NCBI GenBank assembly: GCA_910577605.1
Contig: CAJTON010000014.1
Coordinates: forward strand, 1-20,001
Length of the DNA stretch: 20,001 bases
Reading direction: 5' to 3'
DNA from: an uncultured Butyrivibrio sp.
Lineage (GTDB): Bacteria; Bacillota; Clostridia; Lachnospirales; Lachnospiraceae
The notes under the pieces were generated by a model. That model did not search any database and had not been told where the DNA came from. It saw nothing but the letters and a program-made list of their open reading frames with translations. Position numbers and translations under genes: made by a program. This document shows positions 14,188-20,001 of the stretch, in pieces. The stretch's first letter is position 1. Each line of letters starts with the position of its first letter.

Positions 14188-15993
14188 GTTATAATACTGT
14201 GCCTGCGCCGCGAACATTCCGGCGTATATGCCGTTATCCATTGCGGCAAGCTCGTCGTGAGTGCCGTATTCCATTATTTTTCCCTCCGAAAATACCGCTA
14301 TCCTGTCGCAGAAGCGGCAGCTCGAAAGACGGTGGGAGATATATACCGCCGTTTTGCCGCCGACAAGCGATTCAAACTGGCGGTATATTTCGTACTCGGC
14401 GACGGGGTCAAGCGCGGCGGTAGGCTCGTCTAAGATAACTACGGGCGACATTTTGTACAGGGCGCGCGCGATAGCGATCTTCTGCTGCTCGCCGCCGGAA
14501 GGCTCAACGCCGTTTTCGTCAAAGGATTTGAAAATGACCGTGTCCTTGCCGTTGGCGAGAGAGCTTATCTTATCGGCGATACCGACCTGCCTGGTAAGAA
14601 GGTCAAGCTCGTCGGGCGGGCATTCTCCATCAAGCGTGATATTTTCGGCTACGGAGAAGGCGAACAGCTTGAAATCCTGAAATACGGGCGAGAAGAGCGA
14701 CATATATTCCTTGTAGTCGTATTCCTTTATATTCACGCCGTCAAGAAGTATCTCGCCGTCAGTGGGGTCGTAAAGTCGGCACATAAGCTTGATGAAGGTG
14801 GTCTTGCCCGCGCCGTTAAGCCCTACCACGGAGAGATGTTCGCCGGGGGTAAGCGTTATGCTTACGCCGTCGAGCACCTTTACGTCCGTATGCGGATAGG
14901 TGAAGGACACATTTCGGAATTCAAGCGTGTGCGGAATGTCCGGGATATGACGGTCGCCCTTTTCGATTGCCGCGGGGTATTCCATGAATTTAATGTATTC
15001 GTAAGCATAATTACATCTTTTGACTATGTCCTGAAAGCATTCGGTCACACTCTGCATCTGCTGATGAAAGGTCACGCCGGCTGTCAGCATCTGTGAAAAC
15101 GCTCCTATTGAGATCCTGCCCATGATAGCGAGAACGCCGAGATAGAAATAATATCCGAAGTCCTTGGCGACCTCCGCTATTTGGTGAATGATATTTAACG
15201 GGAGCTGACGGTCGGCCTGACGTTTCCATTGCGTCATGCTTTCAAAATTGTAGGCGTCCCATTTGTTATCTATCATATCGGCGGCGTCGTACAGACGTAT
15301 ATCCTTTCCGTAACGGAAATCCGTTGTCTGGAATCCGAGATAGCCGAAAACGCGGTTCAGTTTTGATAAGTTTTCGTAAGATTCGATCTCAATTTTATTT
15401 TGTTTTATCCTGATAAAAAACTGAATGACCAGTACGACTGCCGTAAGCGCGAAAAGCAGGGGCGCGTTTATAAAAATGACGACGGTCACTCCGGCAATGG
15501 TAATAAATGCCGAGATCAGAGTCATGAACGGACGTATTATCCCGGTCACGCCGCCGGAATACCACGACATACCTTCTTCCGCCTTTTGCTTCTGGTCGAG
15601 CGCGTTTTTGTCCTCCGTAAGCTGAAAATCAAGCTCCATGACGCGGCGGCTGAGTTCTTCGGAAATCAGGTTTTCAAATTTCTCGGAGTATTTTTCCGCT
15701 ATCACTCCGATAATGGAGTTCGCGAGGCTTAAAAGAGCGCCCGCGCCCACGGTCACGGCGGCGTAAATTATAAGCAGCCTTATGTCGCGCCCCCCTAAAA
15801 GCTCGTTAATGATAAGAGGGGTTGTGATTATAACGACGAACGGTTCAAGGGCACGGAAGATTATTTCCAGAAGTTCGCAAAGGAAAAAGCCCTTGTGCTT
15901 TTTCCAGGCGAAAGGGATAAAATATCTCAGCACTCGGGAAACTTTATCAAACGGCTTTGTTTTTGCGCCGCCGTCAGTCGGTGATTTCTGCAT
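14185..15993 (-). CDS. ABC exporter half-transporter (second subunit)
   Basis: 602 residues, an N-terminal membrane domain of about six helices (about 30-310) fused to a nucleotide-binding domain (about 355-600). Seen: Walker A GLNGAGKTT with Lys397, Q-loop PVFQDFKLF, signature PSGGEQQK, Walker B VVILDEPTAALD with catalytic Glu523, and H-loop YISHR, so this subunit looks fully active. The segment FRYGKDIRLYDAADMI is a coupling-region motif shared with its partner. The ATG at 15993 is chosen over an upstream in-frame start at 16044 because AAGGAGGG stands just before it and the longer start would lie within the preceding gene. It overlaps the upstream half-transporter by 20 bp, so the two probably form a heterodimeric exporter. 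The substrate (drug, peptide or lipid) cannot be read from the sequence. Confidence 0.88.
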   Translation of the reverse strand: MQKSPTDGGAKTKPFDKVSRVLRYFIPFAWKKHKGFFLCELLEIIFRALEPFVVIITTPLIINELLGGRDIRLLIIYAAVTVGAGALLSLANSIIGVIAEKYSEKFENLISEELSRRVMELDFQLTEDKNALDQKQKAEEGMSWYSGGVTGIIRPFMTLISAFITIAGVTVVIFINAPLLFALTAVVLVIQFFIRIKQNKIEIESYENLSKLNRVFGYLGFQTTDFRYGKDIRLYDAADMIDNKWDAYNFESMTQWKRQADRQLPLNIIHQIAEVAKDFGYYFYLGVLAIMGRISIGAFSQMLTAGVTFHQQMQSVTECFQDIVKRCNYAYEYIKFMEYPAAIEKGDRHIPDIPHTLEFRNVSFTYPHTDVKVLDGVSITLTPGEHLSVVGLNGAGKTTFIKLMCRLYDPTDGEILLDGVNIKEYDYKEYMSLFSPVFQDFKLFAFSVAENITLDGECPPDELDLLTRQVGIADKISSLANGKDTVIFKSFDENGVEPSGGEQQKIAIARALYKMSPVVILDEPTAALDPVAEYEIYRQFESLVGGKTAVYISHRLSSCRFCDRIAVFSEGKIMEYGTHDELAAMDNGIYAGMFAAQAQYYN

Positions 15994-17839
15994 AATCCTT
16001 ACCCTCCTTGTAATACTGCGCCTGAATCTCAAATATTTCGGCATAAGCGCCGCCTTTTTGCATAAGCTCGTCGTGCGAGCCGTACTCGACCATCTCGCCT
16101 GCTTTGAACATGGCTATCTTGTCGCAGAAGCGGGTGGAGGAAAGTCTGTGCGAGATATAGACCGCGGATTTATGCTTGATTATTTTGTCAAAATTCCTGT
16201 AAAGCTCATATTCCGCGAGTGCGTCAAGCGCGGCGGTAGGCTCGTCGAGTACGATTACGGGCGAGTCTTTATACAGCGCTCTCGCGAGAGCGAGTTTTTG
16301 CTTTTCACCTCCGGAGAAATCCATGCCGTCGTCGCTGATGACCTTGAGCATTTCGGTGCGGACGCCGTTTGTGAGGCTGTCCAGCTTATCTCCAAGCCCC
16401 GCCTTGCGCGCGCATTCCTCGGAGCGGGATATGCTTGTTTCTTCAGGACGCTTCATGGAAATATTCTCGCTTACGGGAAAAGCAAAAATCTCGACATTCT
16501 GGAATACGGGGGCAAAAAGCGAATAATATTCGTCCCTCTTAAAGCGTCGTATATCGGTGCCGTTCAAAAGGATCTCTCCCTCGGTAACGTCGTACAGCCG
16601 CAGCAAAAGCTTGATAAAGGTGGTTTTGCCCGCGCCGTTCAGTCCGACTACGGCGAGCCGCTCTCCTGCGCCAAGCGTTAGATTGAGGTTCTTAAGCGCG
16701 TAATCCTCGGCTCCGTGATATTTGTAGGATACGTTGCGGAATTCAAATATGCAGCTGTCAGTTTTGGGCACCGGGAGAAGGTCGCTGTCTTCCTCGGTCC
16801 GCAGATCCATGAAGGAGCGGAAATCGTCCGTCTGCATGGAGCGTTTTTTGAATTCAACGATTGAGTTCAAAAACTGCGTAAGCGTCTCGGAAAAAGTAGC
16901 CGTCAGTCCGAGAAACAGCGTAAAATCGCCTATCGACATATCCCTGCCGACAACGGCGGCTATAAGTATCGCGTACACCGTGCCCTTTGCGATAACCGAC
17001 ATAAAATGGGCGAACACCGAGTTGACTATCCACAGATCGCGGCTGTGAAGCATACGCTCCTGTTTTTCCATGAGTATGCCGTGGTGCTTGCCGGAAAGCC
17101 AGCCTTTCATATTAAAGAGACGGATGTCCTTTGCGTAATCGAAATCCTGAGTTACGCGGTCCATATAATATGTTTTCCGCCAGACGGGGGCAAGCCTGTC
17201 CCACGTTTCTTTTTTGTCTTTTTTCACTATGTACCGGAAAAAAAGATACTGTACTATTGAAATAACGGACAGAATCAGGATGAGCCGCCAGTCGAGTATC
17301 ATCACCGCCGAAACAGTGACGACTATAAACACAAGCTGTCTGCCGAAATCATATATTGAGTGCATCATTCCTTCGACGCCGTTATTATTGCCGCCCGTCG
17401 CGTTCAGCGCCTTCTGGCTCATATCTAGGATATCGGGCTGTTCAAGCTGCTGATAGTTCATGGTCAGGACCTTCTTTATTCTTTCACGGATAAGCCTGCC
17501 TCTTATGTAAATGAAATTAAACCAACGTTTGTTGTCGGCGACGGTGCTTAGTATATGTGCGGCAAGCTCGATGCATGTTGTCACCGCGAGCAGCCTGAGC
17601 AAAGGGGCTATGTCTTTGTCGGGGGTCTGCGACTGCGCCTGTATTATGTCGATCACGAATTTACCGATAAAACTCCACAGTAAGCTTACCGCCGAGCCCG
17701 CCAGAATGCCGAGGATCATCAGCCATATGACGTGAGGACGGTATGTGTGTATTTTGCCCAAAATGTAAAAGGCGTTGCTCAGAATCCCGTATTCGGTGTG
17801 GAGCGGATTGTCGTTTTTCTTATTCTTTTTGCTTTTCAT
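15974..17839 (-). CDS. ABC exporter half-transporter (first subunit)
   Basis: 621 residues, membrane domain (about 30-320) plus nucleotide-binding domain (about 365-610). Seen: Walker A GLNGAGKTT with Lys405, Q-loop PVFQNVEIF, signature FSGGEKQK, Walker B VIVLDEPTAALD with Glu533, and H-loop YISHR. As in the partner, no ATP site is visibly degenerate. DFDYAKDIRLFNMKGW matches the partner's FRYGKDIRLYD segment. The N-terminus MKSKKNKKNDN is Lys-rich and cytoplasmic. The ATG at 17839 is preceded by AAAGGAG; an in-frame start at 17986 would extend back into the regulator gene and is not favoured. It overlaps the regulator by 20 bp at its start and the partner by 20 bp at its end, so all three genes form one operon. 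Export of an unknown compound is the likely role. Confidence 0.88.
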   Translation of the reverse strand: MKSKKNKKNDNPLHTEYGILSNAFYILGKIHTYRPHVIWLMILGILAGSAVSLLWSFIGKFVIDIIQAQSQTPDKDIAPLLRLLAVTTCIELAAHILSTVADNKRWFNFIYIRGRLIRERIKKVLTMNYQQLEQPDILDMSQKALNATGGNNNGVEGMMHSIYDFGRQLVFIVVTVSAVMILDWRLILILSVISIVQYLFFRYIVKKDKKETWDRLAPVWRKTYYMDRVTQDFDYAKDIRLFNMKGWLSGKHHGILMEKQERMLHSRDLWIVNSVFAHFMSVIAKGTVYAILIAAVVGRDMSIGDFTLFLGLTATFSETLTQFLNSIVEFKKRSMQTDDFRSFMDLRTEEDSDLLPVPKTDSCIFEFRNVSYKYHGAEDYALKNLNLTLGAGERLAVVGLNGAGKTTFIKLLLRLYDVTEGEILLNGTDIRRFKRDEYYSLFAPVFQNVEIFAFPVSENISMKRPEETSISRSEECARKAGLGDKLDSLTNGVRTEMLKVISDDGMDFSGGEKQKLALARALYKDSPVIVLDEPTAALDALAEYELYRNFDKIIKHKSAVYISHRLSSTRFCDKIAMFKAGEMVEYGSHDELMQKGGAYAEIFEIQAQYYKEGKDYAEITD

Positions 17840-18713
17840 CGGAGGCTCCTTTGCTCTGGTTATTTTTATAGGTGTCGTTTGTAAAAAACGGGGTAAATTT
17901 GTTTTTGGTCTGATAATTATACGATGAGGGAAGATAAAGCAGCGTTCTTGTAAAGTTGATGAACGATACAAAATTGCAGTCGACAAGCCATTGGCATATT
18001 TTCTGGTTTTCGTCGCTTCCGGTGTTAAGATCCGCCTCCCATATAAAATTCAGTTCCAGCATACCGTCGATAATGCTCTGCGCCCTTTCTTTAGGAATAC
18101 AAAGTTCTGAAGCGAGCGCATCCACGGTAAAGAGCATCGTTGTGGGGCGCCCCGCCAGAAAGTACATTGCTCTGAGCGCGTCGGGCTTTGCCAGAAATTC
18201 AAAAAGCTCCCTCATTTTTTCGTCGTACGCAAGAACGGAGTCGTAGCCGTCTTCGGGCTGGGGCATCAGCAGAAAGTACTGGAGATTCCCGTTCAGTCTG
18301 GACTGGATCCAGCCGCTTTCCGCTGTAACCTGACTATGTGTCTCCCAGTCTTTTGCCTCAATTATGGATTTGAAAATCGGTACATATTCGTCAGCTCCGA
18401 CATGACCCATTATGCAGGAGCGGCACAGTTCAAATATCGCGGATATTTTTTCTTCATACGGAATTTTGCTTATATAGTTCAATACCTTCTGGTTCATACT
18501 TATTTCCTTCTCGCGTTCCCTGCCGTAAAGCTCGTCGATCGTCACGTTCAGGAAATCCGCGATCGCGGGGAGAAGCCCCGCGTCGGGATAGCTTGATATT
18601 TCCCATTTGGATACCGCCTGCGCAGATACTCCCACCGCGTCCGCGAGCTGCTCCTGAGTTACGCCGCGCTCCTTGCGTATTTTTCTGAGATTAATGCTGA
18701 ATAAATTATCCAT
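17820..18713 (-). CDS. XRE-family transcriptional regulator with C-terminal effector region
   Basis: 297 residues. The N-terminal 65 residues are a typical lambda-repressor/XRE helix-turn-helix (LRKIRKERGVTQEQLADAVG then VSAQAVSKWE, followed by IADFLNVTIDELYG). The C-terminal 230 residues hold a winged-helix-like stretch (about 185-240, MYFLAGRPTTMLFTVDALAS then ELCIPKERAQSIIDGM) and no recognised enzyme motif; this part may sense a ligand. The ATG at 18713 has AGGGAG 8 nt upstream; a start at 18752 would lie at the expected transcription start and is rejected. The gene leads a three-gene operon with the two exporter subunits, so it probably controls export of the compound it senses, perhaps by autoregulation from its own promoter. 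Nothing in the sequence names the inducer. Confidence 0.87.
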   Translation of the reverse strand: MDNLFSINLRKIRKERGVTQEQLADAVGVSAQAVSKWEISSYPDAGLLPAIADFLNVTIDELYGREREKEISMNQKVLNYISKIPYEEKISAIFELCRSCIMGHVGADEYVPIFKSIIEAKDWETHSQVTAESGWIQSRLNGNLQYFLLMPQPEDGYDSVLAYDEKMRELFEFLAKPDALRAMYFLAGRPTTMLFTVDALASELCIPKERAQSIIDGMLELNFIWEADLNTGSDENQKICQWLVDCNFVSFINFTRTLLYLPSSYNYQTKNKFTPFFTNDTYKNNQSKGASDEKQKE

Positions 18714-18742
18714 GACGTTCGCTCCCTGTGAATTTCCGGCGC

Positions 18743-18771
18743 ATAATAGCATACCCGGAGGTGCTTCTCAA
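18743..18771 (-). promoter_or_regulatory. Promoter of the XRE-ABC exporter operon
   Basis: Read on the - strand: TTGAGA (18771-18766), a 17-nt spacer, and TATTAT (18748-18743), preceded by TG one base before the -10, an extended -10. It fits a housekeeping sigma-A promoter, with the transcript starting about 20-25 nt before the ATG. Confidence 0.75.
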
Positions 18772-19013
18772 ATGTCTGTAATTTTATAATAACGCAATCC
18801 ATGGTTGAATACAAGGGAAACAAAGTTTATAAAAACAACTGCAAGTTGAAATAAATAATAAAAACAACAACAATTTTATAAGGGCGCGGTTTTGTTTTGA
18901 GTATTATAAAGTATACAAAATCCCGGATAATAAAGTAAGTATGTAAAATAGTTATAATTATTTTACGCGAAAAAGCGGGATCGCTTTTTGTAAATTTCAA
19001 AGCCGACTTATGT

Positions 19014-19042
19014 GTATAATTCGTCATTTCTTACAGATACTA
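19014..19042 (+). promoter_or_regulatory. Candidate sigma-G (forespore) promoter of spoVT
   Basis: GTATA (19014-19018) matches the sigma-G -35 consensus gHATR. After exactly 17 nt comes GATACTA (19036-19042), six of seven positions of the -10 consensus CATnHTA. In B. subtilis spoVT is transcribed in the forespore by sigma-G, which fits. A TATAAT at 19015-19020 overlaps, but it has no -35 at a suitable distance. Confidence 0.5.
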
Positions 19043-19080
19043 GCAGCACAGAAAAAAACAAAACGATTAACTACGCGACT

Positions 19081-19101
19081 GCGTGTAATGTCATTACGCG
19101 C
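19081..19101 (+). promoter_or_regulatory. 21-bp palindrome in the spoVT leader
   Basis: The ten bases GCGTGTAATG and CATTACGCGC flank a central T and are complementary except for one T-G pair. The site is 41 bp before the spoVT start codon, inside the predicted leader. It could be a DNA operator or an RNA hairpin with an 8-bp stem. An alternative stem, ACGC-GACT-GCGT (19073-19084), would compete with it. Confidence 0.5.
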
Positions 19102-19142
19102 GGGATTGGTAGCTAGCGTGGAAAACGGAGGAATTTTTTATT

Positions 19143-19688
19143 ATGAAGGCAACCGGTATAGTTCGCAGAATAGACGATCTCGGCAGGGTCGTCGTTCCCA
19201 AGGAGATACGCAGGACGCTGAGAATAAGGGAGGGCGACCCGTTAGAGATATTTACCGACAGGGAAGGCGAAATTATTCTTAAAAAATATTCTCCAATAGG
19301 AGAACTTGGCGATTTCGCAAGACAGTACGCGGAGGCGCTTGCGCAGACCACCGGAAATGTTATATGTATAACGGACAGGGACCAGATAATCGCGGTGTCG
19401 GGCGGTTCCAAAAAGGATATGCTTATGCAGCCGATAAGTCAGCAGCTTGAAAACGTGATCGACGGAAGAGAAAACATCATGGCGACAAGGGAGGAACGAA
19501 AATTCATTCCCATAACGCAGGGTGAGGAGGAATTTCAGGCTCAGGCGATAAGTCCTATCATATGCGAGGGCGACGCGATCGGCTCTGTTATAATAACTAC
19601 CAAGGAACCTAAAACAAAGTTCGGCGAAACGGAGCAGAAGCTTACGTCGTCGGCTGCGGGATTTCTTGGAAAACAGATGGAAACGTGA
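19143..19688 (+). CDS. spoVT: Stage V sporulation protein T (AbrB-family regulator)
   Basis: 181 residues, close to the 178 of B. subtilis SpoVT. Residues 1-52 are the AbrB-type swapped-hairpin DNA-binding domain (MKATGIVRRIDDLGRVVVPK then EIRRTLRIREGDPLEI), nearly identical to the B. subtilis protein. Residues about 55-181 form the GAF-like C-terminal domain (ELGDFARQYAEAL, CITDRDQIIAVSGGSKKDM, SPIICEGDAIGSVII, AAGFLGKQME). It adjusts sigma-G-dependent gene expression in the forespore and affects germination and spore coat properties. The ATG has GGAGGAA about 10 nt upstream. A candidate sigma-G promoter lies 100 bp upstream and a strong terminator follows, so it is a single-gene unit. Its presence is the best evidence that the organism forms spores. 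Confidence 0.97.
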   Translation: MKATGIVRRIDDLGRVVVPKEIRRTLRIREGDPLEIFTDREGEIILKKYSPIGELGDFARQYAEALAQTTGNVICITDRDQIIAVSGGSKKDMLMQPISQQLENVIDGRENIMATREERKFIPITQGEEEFQAQAISPIICEGDAIGSVIITTKEPKTKFGETEQKLTSSAAGFLGKQMET

Positions 19689-19709
19689 TATTTTTCGGGA
19701 CAGACGTCG

Positions 19710-19756
19710 GACTGCCGCTTAACGGTCATTCATTCGTTAAAGCGGCGGTCTTTTTT
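19710..19756 (+). terminator. Rho-independent terminator after spoVT
   Basis: GACTGCCGCTT (from 19710) pairs with AAGCGGCGGTC (to 19750), including one T-G pair, and AACG/CGTT extends the stem past a bulged A. Six T follow. One of the strongest terminators in the window. Confidence 0.93.
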
Positions 19757-19781
19757 GCGCAAAAATACTGCCCGTATAAGT

Positions 19782-19810
19782 TTGACTTGCGGGAAATTTT
19801 ATCGTAATAT
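19782..19810 (+). promoter_or_regulatory. Sigma-A-type promoter for the 3' partial gene
   Basis: TTGACT (19782-19787), a 17-nt spacer and TAATAT (19805-19810). A hairpin CGCAAA-TTGT-TTTGCG lies in the resulting leader just before the ribosome binding site and could affect translation. Confidence 0.7.
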
Positions 19811-19882
19811 ATAAAATATAAGACACAGGTAGAATCCGTTGAGCGCAAATTGTTTTGCGGAAGTGCTAAGGAGGAATTTGAG

Positions 19883-20001
19883 GTGGCGTTCAAATTTGAT
19901 TTTTTGAATTCTAAGGAAAATAAAACACATCACGAGAAGGATGCGAAGGAATATAAGGAGCCTCGACAGACGAAGGAGAGCAAGCCTTTGACGGCTGAGG
20001 A
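19883..20001 (+). CDS. Start of a Lys/Glu-rich protein, truncated by the window
   Basis: A GTG start with AAGGAGG (19868-19874) 8 nt upstream opens a frame that is still open at the window edge (39 codons visible). The product starts MAFKFDFLNSKENK and continues very hydrophilic with many Lys, Glu and His. No domain can be named from this length; the beginning suggests an intrinsically disordered N-terminal tail rather than a signal peptide. It has its own promoter after the spoVT terminator, so it is not in the spoVT unit. Confidence 0.7.
   Translation, partial: MAFKFDFLNSKENKTHHEKDAKEYKEPRQTKESKPLTAE

Larger units (their letters stand above)
18772..19142. other. AT-rich divergent intergenic region
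   Basis: A 371-bp stretch between the XRE promoter and spoVT with no convincing gene. Short ORFs here lack ribosome sites. It contains a direct repeat ATAAAAACAAC (18829-18839 and 18858-18868), a hairpin at 18962-18994 (AAAAAGCG-GGAT-CGCTTTTT, flanked by a TTTAC/GTAAA extension with a 3-nt bulge), a candidate sporulation promoter at 19014-19042 and a palindrome at 19081-19101, listed separately. The hairpin may insulate the two divergent units but lacks a clean T tract beyond the stem. Confidence 0.6.

Noticed and set aside
15782..16681. Open frame of 299 codons on the + strand across the ABC genes
   Set aside because: Antisense to two clear transporter genes, with no ribosome binding site and no recognisable protein features.
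19015..19020. TATAAT as a housekeeping -10 for spoVT
   Set aside because: No acceptable -35 at 16-18 nt; the sigma-G reading explains the same bases better.
18827..19027. Short - strand ORF in the divergent intergenic region
   Set aside because: AT-rich, no ribosome site, Phe/Ile/Tyr-rich translation typical of random AT-rich DNA.

Overview
The window reads as a chromosomal segment of a spore-forming clostridium (Bacillota, class Clostridia, probably Oscillospirales or Lachnospirales). The pointers are a clear spoVT, Shine-Dalgarno sequences of the AGGAGG type, close packing of genes, moderate GC in the core genes, and two lineage-specific families (the TPR/AAA protein at 4936-7791 and the RRAKGLVKK protein at 11516-12577) that I associate from memory with these orders. 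No rRNA, tRNA, transposase, integrase or CRISPR array was seen.

Region 1 (1-4862, + strand): the 3' end of an MksE/JetB-like gene (DUF6063-like) overlaps a 1462-residue SMC/MukB-type coiled-coil ATPase. This is the core of a Wadjet (JetABC) or Mks condensin operon. The JetA/kleisin-like gene would lie upstream, outside the window. No JetD-like nuclease follows the ATPase.

Region 2 (4863-11400, + strand): a near-consensus promoter drives a 951-residue protein with N-terminal TPR-like helices, a very long acidic linker and a degenerate SpoVK/CbbX-like AAA domain. It is followed at once by araD, a transaldolase and transketolase, which together channel L-ribulose-5-P and xylulose-5-P through the non-oxidative pentose phosphate pathway. 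Between tal and tkt is a tandem 52-bp repeat. Each copy holds an anti-SD/SD hairpin, a two-codon start-stop ORF and a second hairpin with compensatory changes. A strong terminator ends the run.

Region 3 (11401-14187, + strand): an accessory-looking block. It holds an uncharacterised protein with an N-terminal RRAKGLVKK motif and a C-terminal 3 x 13-residue repeat, then an AT-rich pair of exported proteins: a CHAT/caspase-like predicted protease with a His-Cys dyad and a membrane-anchored PepSY-type protein. A terminator-like hairpin overlaps the ribosome binding region of the protease gene.

Region 4 (14185-18771, - strand): an XRE-family regulator followed by two ABC exporter half-transporters, probably a heterodimer. 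Each gene overlaps the next by 20 bp and one promoter lies in front.

Region 5 (18772-20001, + strand): an AT-rich divergent intergenic region, then spoVT with a candidate sigma-G promoter and a palindrome in its leader, a strong terminator, a housekeeping promoter and the start of a Lys/Glu-rich gene that runs off the window.

The most original signals are the tandem RNA-like leader of transketolase, the exported CHAT/PepSY pair, and the SMC operon next to a TPR/degenerate-AAA protein. All functional claims for these three are inference.
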